NCBI GenBank assembly: GCA_007695175.1
Contig: REEH01000114.1
Span: forward strand, 1 to 64,000
Direction: 5' to 3'
DNA length: 64,000 nucleotides
Source of the DNA: Spirochaetaceae bacterium
GTDB taxonomy: Bacteria; Spirochaetota; Spirochaetia; DSM-27196; Alkalispirochaetaceae
How positions within the stretch are numbered: position 1 is the first letter of the stretch; each line of letters begins with the position of its first letter. A program made the position numbers and the translations under genes. The notes beneath the pieces were generated by a model. It was given only the letters and a program-made list of their open reading frames with translations. It ran no database searches and had not been told where the DNA came from. Positions 1 to 6,772 of this stretch are shown here, piece after piece.

Positions 1-2
1 AC

Positions 3-1118
3 TCCTCCGTCCCCTCTTTTGTCCTGGGTGGCCGCTCCATGATGATCGCCTACAACGAGGAGGAACTGCAGTCGTACCTGGACGGTCCGGTGGAACTCAG
101 TCCGCACCGGCCTATCCTGGTGGATCAGTTTCTGGAGGATGCCTTCGAGTATGACGTGGATGCCCTGTCGGACGGAACCCACGTCTACGTGGGGGGCATA
201 ATGCAGCACATTGAGGCGGCGGGCGTCCACTCCGGCGATTCCGCCTGCGTCTTCCCGCCCTTCCGGAGTGATCCTTTCACGGAAAACGCCATGGTTTCGG
301 CCACCGCCGCGATTGCCCGGGAGCTGGAAGTGCGGGGCTTCCTGAACATACAGTTCGCGGTGAAAGGGGGAGAGCTTTACGTTCTCGAGGTGAACCCCCG
401 GGCGTCCCGGACCGTTCCCTTTCTGTCCAGAGTTTCCGGTGTCGATCTTGTGGACGCGGCGGTGCGGATCTGGGAGGGGGAGGACCTGGCGGAGCAGGGT
501 CTCGTCACAACCGGTGTCACCCTCGAGGGGACGTTGAACGTTGCCCTGGGCTCCTGCGTCACCGGTTGGGCGGTCAAGGAAGCGATGTTCAGCTTTGACC
601 GCTTCACCGGACACGATCCGCTTCTGGGGCCGGAGATGCGATCCACCGGGGAGGCGATCGGGATCGGGGAATCCTTCGGCGAAGCCTTTGCAAAGGCTTC
701 CACCGCTACCGGCACGAGGTTGCCCCGTTCGGGCCGTGTCTTCGTGTCCGTGGGTGACCCGGACAAGGCAACGATCCTCCCGGTGGTTGAATCCCTCATC
801 CAGGAGGGATTCACCATAGCCGCCACCCGGGGGACGGCGGCGTTTCTGTTCACTCACGGGATAATGGCGGAAGTGATCCTGAAGGTTCACGAGGGGCAGC
901 CCCACGTAGTGGATCATCTCCGGGCGGGCCGGATCGACCTTGTGATCAACACGCCTCTCGGGCGGTACAGCCACGCCGACGATGATTACCTGCGGATCGA
1001 GACGCTGCGTCAGCGCATCCCCTATACCACCACCACCTCCGCCGCCCGGGCGGCGGTGGAGGCGATCCGGTACCTGCGGAAAGGTGTCGTTACGGCCCGG
1101 CTGCTTCCGCAGGGGTAG
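3..1118 (+). CDS. carB: Carbamoyl-phosphate synthase large subunit, C-terminal part (5' truncated by window edge)
   Basis: The reading frame is already open at base 3 and begins mid-protein (SFVLGGRSMMIAYNE matches the ATP-grasp entry of CarB), so the gene starts outside the window. The visible part holds the end of the second ATP-grasp domain (DQFLEDAFEYDVDA, then VLEVNPRASRTVPFLSR, the metal/nucleotide-binding stretch). It then has the C-terminal MGS-like allosteric domain from about residue 240 (GRVFVSVGDPDKA, ATRGTAAFL, VINTPLGR). The enzyme makes carbamoyl phosphate from glutamine, bicarbonate and two ATP, feeding pyrimidine and arginine synthesis, with CarA as partner. The stop overlaps the stop of convergent cimA by 29 bp, and no hairpin terminator is visible between them. 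Confidence 0.97.
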   Translation, partial: SSVPSFVLGGRSMMIAYNEEELQSYLDGPVELSPHRPILVDQFLEDAFEYDVDALSDGTHVYVGGIMQHIEAAGVHSGDSACVFPPFRSDPFTENAMVSATAAIARELEVRGFLNIQFAVKGGELYVLEVNPRASRTVPFLSRVSGVDLVDAAVRIWEGEDLAEQGLVTTGVTLEGTLNVALGSCVTGWAVKEAMFSFDRFTGHDPLLGPEMRSTGEAIGIGESFGEAFAKASTATGTRLPRSGRVFVSVGDPDKATILPVVESLIQEGFTIAATRGTAAFLFTHGIMAEVILKVHEGQPHVVDHLRAGRIDLVINTPLGRYSHADDDYLRIETLRQRIPYTTTTSAARAAVEAIRYLRKGVVTARLLPQG

Positions 1119-2754
1119 CATTGGCCGGGGTGGCACCAGCGGGCGAACTCCCCGCCGCGGTCGGGTGATCGATCACTACCGCATTGTAATAGAACTCGAT
1201 TGAGTCGATCAGCGCCTGCCAGGACGCTTCCACGATATTCTCGTGAACCCCCACGGTGTCCCACGTTTTCTCGTGGTCCGTGTATGTTATGAAGACACGC
1301 ACTTTTGCGGCGGCTCCGCTTTCCGGGTTCAGAACGCGGACGCGATAGTCAGTGAGAGTGATCTTCTTCAGCCACGGGTAAAGCGGCTCCAGGGCGTCTC
1401 GGAGGGCGTGGTCAAGCGTATCCACCGGTCCGACGCAGACCGCCGCGCCCATGAGTTCCCGCCCCCCCACGTCCAGAAAAAGGCGGCCCACAGTTTTGGA
1501 GGGCATCTCGGAGGTCTTGTAGCTCTCCAGGTGGTAGTTTCTCAGGGTAACCAGGGGCTGATACGTTCCAAGAGCGCGGCGGATGAGGATATCGAAGCTT
1601 GCTTCCGCCGCCTCGTATTCAAAACCTTCATTCTCCTTCAGCTTCAGCAGGGACGTCAGTTCGTTCACAATGGGAGCCTGTTTGTCGAACTCACCATACT
1701 CCCGCAGTTTCTCCACGATCGTGGACTTGCCCGCCAGTTCGGAAAGGACAATGTGCCGTTCATTTCCGACCAGCGCTCCGTCGATGTGTTCCATCAGGTG
1801 CGCCGCCTTGTTGACCACATCCGCGTGCTGCCCCGCCTTGTGGCTGAAGGCGGCGTCTCCCACGTAGGGCATGCGCCGATCCGGTATGATATTGGCTTTC
1901 TCCGCTACAAACCGCGAAAGGTGCGTCAGGTGCTGCAAATGATCGGCACAGTTTGCCCGGTATCCCGTTTTGAGGACGATATTCGGTATGAATGTACAGA
2001 GGTTGGCGTTGCCGCACCGTTCTCCCCATCCGTTGACCGTACCCTGTATATGGACCGCTCCGTTGTCGACGGCCACCAGACTGTTGGCGATGGCTACCCC
2101 GCAGTCGTTGTGAAAGTGACCTCCCAGGGGAGCCAGCCTATCCTTCGGGAGCGATTCGTATATCCGGGCAACCTCATGGGGCAGAGCTCCTCCGTTGGTA
2201 TCACAGAGAATGCAGCAATCCGCCCCGGCCTCCGTACCGGCCCGCAAAACCTGGAGTGCGTAGGCGGGATCATCCTTGTAGCCGTCAAAGAAGTGCTCCA
2301 GATCGAAGAATACTTCCCGATCCTGCTGCTTGAGAAAACGTATCGAGTCATGGACCATGCGGAGGTTTTCCTCCTGGTCCGTCTTCAGCACTTTCTCCAC
2401 ATGGGCTTTCCACGTTTTACCCACCACGATTACGGTGGGTGTCTCCGCGTCGAGCAGCGCCCGGACCATGGGGTCCTCCGAAGCGGAGATTCCGGCCCTC
2501 CGGGTGGAACCAAAGGCAACGATCCGTGCGTGGTGGAGGTTTTCCTTGCGCATTTGGCGGAAAAAGGCCGCTTCCTTCTCGTTGGAGAGGGGAAACCCAC
2601 CCTCAATGTAGTCGATTTTCATCTCATCCAGGGCGTGGGCGATCTTGATTTTGTCGTCCAGCGTATAACTCACCTGGATACCCTGCATACCGTCCCGCAG
2701 GGTGGTATCGTACATGACAACCTGTCGGGTTCCATTTTCAGCCGCGGTACTCAT
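1090..2754 (-). CDS. cimA: Citramalate synthase (2-isopropylmalate synthase family)
   Basis: Member of the HMG-CoA-lyase-like acyltransferase family. The N-terminal TIM barrel shows YDTTLRDGMQG (catalytic Arg-Asp), the metal ligands in GGHFHNDCGVAIANS and the family signature GTVNGWGERCGNANL. The C-terminal third resembles the LeuA regulatory domain. The long form with this RDGMQG signature is the citramalate synthase type, which condenses pyruvate and acetyl-CoA to (R)-citramalate, the first step of the threonine-independent isoleucine route known from Leptospira. Two adjacent ATG codons (2757 and 2754) follow AGGAGG; 2754 has the better spacing (7 nt). The frame stays open upstream but crosses a terminator hairpin, so a longer start is unlikely. 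An Ile-rich leader peptide and attenuator lie immediately upstream and support the isoleucine assignment over a leucine or homocitrate enzyme. The C-terminus is a low-complexity Ala/Pro tail. Confidence 0.93.
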   Translation of the reverse strand: MSTAAENGTRQVVMYDTTLRDGMQGIQVSYTLDDKIKIAHALDEMKIDYIEGGFPLSNEKEAAFFRQMRKENLHHARIVAFGSTRRAGISASEDPMVRALLDAETPTVIVVGKTWKAHVEKVLKTDQEENLRMVHDSIRFLKQQDREVFFDLEHFFDGYKDDPAYALQVLRAGTEAGADCCILCDTNGGALPHEVARIYESLPKDRLAPLGGHFHNDCGVAIANSLVAVDNGAVHIQGTVNGWGERCGNANLCTFIPNIVLKTGYRANCADHLQHLTHLSRFVAEKANIIPDRRMPYVGDAAFSHKAGQHADVVNKAAHLMEHIDGALVGNERHIVLSELAGKSTIVEKLREYGEFDKQAPIVNELTSLLKLKENEGFEYEAAEASFDILIRRALGTYQPLVTLRNYHLESYKTSEMPSKTVGRLFLDVGGRELMGAAVCVGPVDTLDHALRDALEPLYPWLKKITLTDYRVRVLNPESGAAAKVRVFITYTDHEKTWDTVGVHENIVEASWQALIDSIEFYYNAVVIDHPTAAGSSPAGATPANATPAEAAGP

Positions 2755-2820
2755 CATCCATCCTCCTTTTTTCTCCTGGTCCTGTTTGCCGGCGCACCGA
2801 TTCCGCCGGGGTAAAAAAAA

Positions 2821-2848
2821 GGCCGTCCTCCCCGGGGGAGGACGGCCT
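2821..2848 (-). terminator. Attenuator terminator hairpin in the cimA leader
   Basis: On the minus strand an inverted repeat of about 11-13 bp (arms GGCCGTCCTCC and GGAGGACGGCC) is followed directly by eight T residues (plus-strand A run 2813-2820). It is a textbook intrinsic terminator, but it lies between the leader peptide stop (2872) and the cimA start (2754), so it must act as a conditional terminator for cimA. The 5' arm can instead pair with the end of the leader ORF (minus strand 2882-2874), giving an antiterminator. Confidence 0.92.
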
Positions 2849-2871
2849 GTCACCGCGACGCCTCTCAAGGC

Positions 2872-2964
2872 TCATCCTCCCGCGTGTGTCCCTGGACCGC
2901 CAATAATGATAATTATTCCCGGGAGATGCTGCAGGACTGGTGCCACGGTCGTCGTTCCGTTCAT
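2872..2964 (-). CDS. Isoleucine-rich leader peptide of the cimA attenuator (30 aa)
   Basis: A 30-codon open frame reads MNGTTTVAPVLQHLPG-IIIII-GGPGTHAGG. Codons 17-21 (2916-2902) are ATA ATT ATC ATT ATT, five isoleucines in a row, with three Thr, two Val and two Leu codons before them. The stop lies 24 nt before the terminator hairpin. Three pairings can be drawn: segment 1 (2926-2920, TCTCCCG, just before the Ile codons) with segment 2 (2882-2876, CGGGAGG); segment 2 with the 5' arm of the terminator (7-9 bp); and the terminator itself. A ribosome stalled on the Ile codons would cover segment 1 and free segment 2 for antitermination. This is the standard logic of enterobacterial ilv/his/trp attenuators. 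No Shine-Dalgarno precedes the ATG, so initiation may be leaderless. Confidence 0.88.
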   Translation of the reverse strand: MNGTTTVAPVLQHLPGIIIIIGGPGTHAGG

Positions 2965-2972
2965 CAGAAAGA

Positions 2973-3003
2973 AAAGATCGCCTGTTTTCCGCTCTCATGT
3001 CAA
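2973..3003 (-). promoter_or_regulatory. Promoter of the cimA leader transcript
   Basis: A perfect -35 TTGACA reads on the minus strand at 3003-2998. An 18-nt spacer leads to a weak -10 (GATCTT) at about 2979-2974. The predicted transcription start falls within a few bases of the leader peptide ATG (2964), consistent with a leaderless or nearly leaderless mRNA. The -10 is poor, so the exact start is uncertain. Confidence 0.5.
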
Positions 3004-3051
3004 GGAACTATGGAAAAAAGGAAGAAAAGCGCGCAATCGGTTCTGCCGGGG

Positions 3052-3057
3052 TATACT
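3052..3057 (+). promoter_or_regulatory. -10 element (TATACT) upstream of the hypothetical gene at 3064
   Basis: TATACT lies only 6 nt before the likely ATG of the following gene, in an otherwise GC-rich stretch, and no clear -35 or Shine-Dalgarno is seen. It would place the transcript start at or next to the start codon. Confidence 0.4.
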
Positions 3058-3063
3058 GTAATT

Positions 3064-4776
3064 ATGTCCATGAAGGAGAACACCGTATTTGAACGGCTTT
3101 CGGCGGAACTGACCAGGGAGGAGCGGGATCGGCTCCTTGAATCGGTGCGTCGGGGTATTGAGGAGCAGCTCGCACCGGTGAGTTGCCACGAGGAAACGGT
3201 ACCACCGGCGATCGAGGTCCAGATCAGAACCCTGAGCTTTCTCGCCCGGATGAGCATCTTCTTCAGGCAGCTCTTCACCGGGATGAGCCAGGAGGACCTC
3301 ATCCTTCGACGAACGCTCGCGGCTATGCGCAATCAACTGCAGAAGACTTCGGTCTCCGGCGTTGAGCCGCGCCGGCTGCTATTTACCGAACAATTTGCCC
3401 TCGCTCTGGAAAACCTGCGGCATTCGCAAATCGCTGTCGCCCCCGCTCTCGAGCTTGTCTCCTCCAGGAGGCCCGAGCTCGTTTTTCGTCTCGTTGCCGC
3501 GGAGTGCCCCGAGATCAACCGGGATCTGATTCGCCACACATCCAGTTCGTACGTGGAGGAGCAGGAAGAGCGGAATGAACGTATCCTGCGGAGCACTCTC
3601 ACGCGCTACGTGGAGGAGCGTTTACAGGAGGTATCCACGGAGAACTCTGTCCGCATCCGCCGGGCTCTCGCACAGGTAGACCAGCTGGTCGCGCTCGCAC
3701 AGTTTCCCTTTTCCTCCATGATCAGCTCCTTTTCCGGTGATCCCGAATCGGGCGGACGTTACTGCCCCTTCGATTACCTCGCCCACTCCCTGGAGCGTCT
3801 GGCCTCGGAGCTCTCCCGTCTCGCGGAGCCGCTGGAGCAAAACGCCCTGGAAACGATTGTACTTGTAGCGTGCAGGCCGGAAAACTACGGGACCCAGGAT
3901 CTTTTCCAGGCAGCTCTGGAGGCGAGTTTCGCCGTGCTCGCCGATTCGATCAGAGCCTTGAGGGACTTTTCCCGGCAGTATCCTCTTCTTTCCCTCGTGC
4001 GCGTCATACGGGAAGATCCCTGGTGGATGCCGCAGGCACCGGAGAAAACGGGTCACGACTGGCTTTCCATCTACCGGTCGACCGTGGGCGAGAGAATCAG
4101 TGCCGAGGTGCTGCGCGTCTCGCTTCACCGGCAGTTGCGGGAGAAGATTCGCGTTCTGGAAGAAATCCTGGAAGGGCCCCTTCTTCCTTTCGAAGGCCTT
4201 CCGGGAGATGTGAAGAGCTTTCACACCGCCATGATTCTCTGGAGTTTCGTTGAGTCCTTTCGACGCAACACACTCACACCCCTGCGACTGATCCTCAACG
4301 GGGCTGAGTTCTACAAGAGCTCCAACCGGGCCCAGTACAACGATGCCTTCAACGACTACGAACAGATACCGCTGGAGCTTCAGGCGCTTCGCAATCTTAT
4401 TGTGCCCGAAGGGGACTGGGGGAGAATTCTCCACGGAGGCGAGCCCTCGGGCGAGGCCTCGGGCGAGACCCCCGAGGGCCGTCCCGCCATGATAGCCAGG
4501 GTGGAGGAGGAACTCCTCCGTCTCGCTACCGGGACGAGAATTACCCTGGAGACGCTGGTTAACGTGCTGGGGGGAATCCTCTACGCGCGACCGGGAAGCT
4601 CCTACGACTCGATCGCCAATTACGGTCAGATCGGGGGACGGAGGAACGCGGAACTGATCGACGAGATCAAGCAGGTCCATGCCGGGTTGCAGCAGATAGG
4701 TACGATTATCAGCGAGGTGGACGTACTGGAAAAACGCGCTCGGGAAAACGGTATCCTTTTGCGGGCTTCCTCCTGA
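3064..4776 (+). CDS. Conserved hypothetical protein next to argS (possibly the spirochaetal DUF5312 family)
   Basis: A 570-residue, largely alpha-helical, soluble-looking protein with no signal peptide or membrane segment. I recognise no enzymatic motif. Its size and position before argS fit a conserved spirochaetal family of unknown function (I believe DUF5312, from memory only). Notable segments are a hydrophobic helix near residue 60 (LARMSIFFRQLF), an Arg/Glu-rich middle, a short repeat-like insert PSGEASGETPEG around residue 460, and a C-terminal helix ending IISEVDVLEKRARENG. ATG 3064 or ATG 3070 (MSMKEN) is the first start after TATACT; the open frame upstream to 2884 is probably noncoding because it crosses the divergent cimA promoter. 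argS follows after 34 nt and is probably cotranscribed. Confidence 0.75.
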   Translation: MSMKENTVFERLSAELTREERDRLLESVRRGIEEQLAPVSCHEETVPPAIEVQIRTLSFLARMSIFFRQLFTGMSQEDLILRRTLAAMRNQLQKTSVSGVEPRRLLFTEQFALALENLRHSQIAVAPALELVSSRRPELVFRLVAAECPEINRDLIRHTSSSYVEEQEERNERILRSTLTRYVEERLQEVSTENSVRIRRALAQVDQLVALAQFPFSSMISSFSGDPESGGRYCPFDYLAHSLERLASELSRLAEPLEQNALETIVLVACRPENYGTQDLFQAALEASFAVLADSIRALRDFSRQYPLLSLVRVIREDPWWMPQAPEKTGHDWLSIYRSTVGERISAEVLRVSLHRQLREKIRVLEEILEGPLLPFEGLPGDVKSFHTAMILWSFVESFRRNTLTPLRLILNGAEFYKSSNRAQYNDAFNDYEQIPLELQALRNLIVPEGDWGRILHGGEPSGEASGETPEGRPAMIARVEEELLRLATGTRITLETLVNVLGGILYARPGSSYDSIANYGQIGGRRNAELIDEIKQVHAGLQQIGTIISEVDVLEKRARENGILLRASS

Positions 4777-4810
4777 CGCAGCGGGGCCTTTCGGGTTATG
4801 CTCCCACTCC

Positions 4811-6565
4811 ATGAGAGAATACTGGAGCATCTGGAAAGAGGCTGTGACGCGCGCCCTGGTGGAGGCATACCCCGAGACGAGGGGTGAGCTGATCCGTGAG
4901 ACCCTGGTAATTGAGACGCCACCGGAAATCGAGAAGGGTGATATTGCCTTTCCGATGTTCCCCTTTGCGCGTGTTCTGAAGAAGAGTCCCGCCCAGATCG
5001 CAGCCGCGGTCGCCGGGAAGATGGAAGACGCCTGTCCTTCCACCGATGATGGCGCCCCCGCGGGGCGTGCCGTTGCGATCGGCCCGTATGTGAATGTCTT
5101 CCTGGACCGCGTTGCCGTGGCGGATACGGTGGTGAACCGTGTACTCGCCCAGGAAGCGCTGTACGGCAACAGCGGTGATCTGGCGGACCGTCGGGTGGTG
5201 GTGGAGTTTTCCTGCCCCAATACCAACAAGCCCCTTCATCTGGGTCATTTGCGCAACGATGCCCTCGGGGAGAGCGTCGTTCGCATGCTGAGGGCGGCGG
5301 GAGCGGTTGTCCGGCCGGTAAATCTCATCAACGACCGGGGTATTCATATCTGCAAGTCCATGCTGGCGTACCGGGAGTTTTCCGAAGGATCCACCCCTGA
5401 AAAAGAGGGAAAGAAACCGGATCACTTCGTGGGAGACTATTACGTTCGCTATGCCCAGTGGGAAAAAGAGAATCCGGAAGTGGAGGAGCGTGCCCGGCGG
5501 TTACTCCAGTTGTGGGAGCAGGGTGATCCTGAAGTCCATGAGCTCTGGCTCACCATGAATCGCTGGGCTATCGAGGGGATCGAGGAAACGTACAGGCGCA
5601 CCGGGATCAGCTTCGAAAAAGTCTATTACGAGAGCGAAACGTACAAGCAGGGCCGCGAGGAAATCCTGAAGGGCGTGGAAGCGGGTGTTTTCTACCGGGA
5701 TGAGAAGGGAACGGTCTGGGTCGACCTGACGGATATCGACCTTGACAAAAAAGTGCTCCTCCGTGCGGACGGCACTTCCCTGTACCTTACCCAGGACGTA
5801 GGTACAGCGATCATGCGTCATCAGGACTGGCCCTTCGATCAGCTCATTTATGTTGTCGCCAGCGAACAACGGTACCATTTCCAGGTGCTCTTTGAGGTAC
5901 TGCGACGCCTGGGATTCAGTTGGGCGGAAAACCTTCACCACCTGGCATACGGCATGGTCAATCTGCCGCAGGGCAAGATGAAATCCCGGGAAGGTACGGT
6001 TGTGGACGCGGATGATCTGATCGACACCCTGGCGGAACTGGCCCTCCAGGAGATCCGGCGGAAGGGGAGGGATGAGACCGGTGATGAATCGCCGCGCCGG
6101 GCGGAACAGATTGCCCTGGGCGCATTGCATTACTACCTGCTGCAGACAGGCCCGGTAAAGGATATGATATTCAACCCCGAGGAATCGCTCTCCTTCACCG
6201 GCAATACCGGTCCGTATCTTCAGTACGTGGGAGCCCGCGTGTCGAGCATGCTGCGCAAGCAGGCGGCGCCGGAACGCGTATCGGCCCCGGGGGAACTTGT
6301 GGCGGAGGAGTGGCTGCTCATACACCGCGTCGCGAGCTATCCCCGTGTCGTATCGGAGGCTGCCTCAGCGCTCAACCCCTCGATACTGGCGGGTCACCTC
6401 TACGAAACGGCGAAAGCATTCTCCCGGTTCTATCACGATCATCCCATAGCTGTTGCGGACGATCCGAAGGTGCGGGATTTTCGCCTCGGTCTCTCCCGGG
6501 CGGTGATGCACGTGATGCAGCATGGTCTCGAACTCCTGAATATCCCCTTCCTGGAGGCGATGTGA
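4811..6565 (+). CDS. argS: Arginyl-tRNA synthetase
   Basis: Class I aminoacyl-tRNA synthetase of 584 residues, the usual length for ArgRS. Present are the N-terminal Arg-S additional domain, the HIGH motif as HLGHLRND after SCPNTNKP (about residue 140), the GMVNLPQGKMKSREG loop standing for KMSKS, and the C-terminal DALR anticodon-binding domain (NTGPYLQYVGARVSSMLRK onward). It charges tRNA-Arg with arginine in the cytoplasm. It sits 34 nt after the hypothetical gene; no strong Shine-Dalgarno is seen before ATG 4811. The stop codon lies inside the first copy of a direct repeat that opens the gltB regulatory region. Confidence 0.97.
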   Translation: MREYWSIWKEAVTRALVEAYPETRGELIRETLVIETPPEIEKGDIAFPMFPFARVLKKSPAQIAAAVAGKMEDACPSTDDGAPAGRAVAIGPYVNVFLDRVAVADTVVNRVLAQEALYGNSGDLADRRVVVEFSCPNTNKPLHLGHLRNDALGESVVRMLRAAGAVVRPVNLINDRGIHICKSMLAYREFSEGSTPEKEGKKPDHFVGDYYVRYAQWEKENPEVEERARRLLQLWEQGDPEVHELWLTMNRWAIEGIEETYRRTGISFEKVYYESETYKQGREEILKGVEAGVFYRDEKGTVWVDLTDIDLDKKVLLRADGTSLYLTQDVGTAIMRHQDWPFDQLIYVVASEQRYHFQVLFEVLRRLGFSWAENLHHLAYGMVNLPQGKMKSREGTVVDADDLIDTLAELALQEIRRKGRDETGDESPRRAEQIALGALHYYLLQTGPVKDMIFNPEESLSFTGNTGPYLQYVGARVSSMLRKQAAPERVSAPGELVAEEWLLIHRVASYPRVVSEAASALNPSILAGHLYETAKAFSRFYHDHPIAVADDPKVRDFRLGLSRAVMHVMQHGLELLNIPFLEAM

Positions 6566-6614
6566 GGTGATCTGAGGCGACGTGAGTCCGACGTGAGGTG
6601 ATCTGAGGCGACGT
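6562..6614. repeat. Direct repeat, two 22-bp copies, 31-bp period
   Basis: The same 22 bases, starting GTGAGGTGATCTGAGG and ending CGACGT, occur at 6562-6583 and 6593-6614. The first copy contains the argS stop codon. A weaker echo (GGCGATGTGAG) lies at 6555. This looks like a local tandem duplication at the end of argS; no function is evident. Confidence 0.8.
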
Positions 6615-6621
6615 TTTTGTA

Positions 6622-6672
6622 GTACATTCTGGTAGTTTGTGCTACATTATGGTAGGTCCCACATTCCGGTAT
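6622..6672. promoter_or_regulatory. Three tandem dyad-like sites upstream of gltB (possible activator sites)
   Basis: Three similar 14-mers occur: GTACATTCTGGTAG (6622-6635), CTACATTATGGTAG (6642-6655) and CCACATTCCGGTAT (6659-6672). The middle copy has perfect outer dyad symmetry (CTAC-N6-GTAG). They lie 60-110 bp before the sigma-54 promoter, where enhancer-binding activators of the NtrC class usually bind. That they are activator sites is inference from position and repetition. Confidence 0.5.
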
Positions 6673-6711
6673 GCTTCGTGCGATTGCGGTAATTGACGCA
6701 CCCATCGTCAT

Positions 6712-6727
6712 TTGCATATTATATGCA
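6712..6727. promoter_or_regulatory. Palindrome TGCATA-TTA-TATGCA upstream of gltB
   Basis: A perfect inverted repeat (6713-6727), preceded by T, nearly identical to the palindrome at 6743-6758 and exactly 31 bp (three helical turns) upstream of it. It is a candidate operator for a dimeric regulator. Confidence 0.5.
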
Positions 6728-6731
6728 TAGT

Positions 6732-6758
6732 TGGCACGGTAGTTGCATATTTATGCAA
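6732..6758 (+). promoter_or_regulatory. Sigma-54 (RpoN) promoter of gltBD, overlapped by a palindrome
   Basis: TGGCACG (6732-6738), 4 nt, TTGCA (6743-6747) matches the -24/-12 consensus TGGCACG-N4-TTGC(A/T) at every conserved base, with correct GG-GC spacing. The start site would be near 6757, just before the AAGGAG ribosome-binding site of gltB. The -12 region is embedded in a perfect palindrome TTGCATA-TT-TATGCAA (6743-6758), so a second regulator may compete there. Confidence 0.85.
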
Positions 6759-6772
6759 ACCAAGGAGTTCTC

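Noticed and set aside
1243-2814. Long open frame (523 codons) on the plus strand opposite cimA
   Set aside because: It is antisense to a protein with strong family motifs, crosses the attenuator hairpin and shows no recognisable protein features; high GC makes such mirror frames common.
2738-2998. 86-codon minus-strand frame overlapping the cimA leader
   Set aside because: It runs in another frame through the terminator and past the cimA start. The shorter 30-codon frame fits the Ile codons and hairpins, while this one has no such feature.
2760-3003. T-box riboswitch as the explanation of the cimA leader
   Set aside because: No T-box sequence or specifier-loop architecture is visible, the leader is too short, and the Ile-rich ORF with three competing segments explains it better.
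3622-5229. 535-codon minus-strand frame opposite the hypothetical gene and argS
   Set aside because: Antisense mirror of two genes on the plus strand, with no motif; argS motifs are unambiguous.
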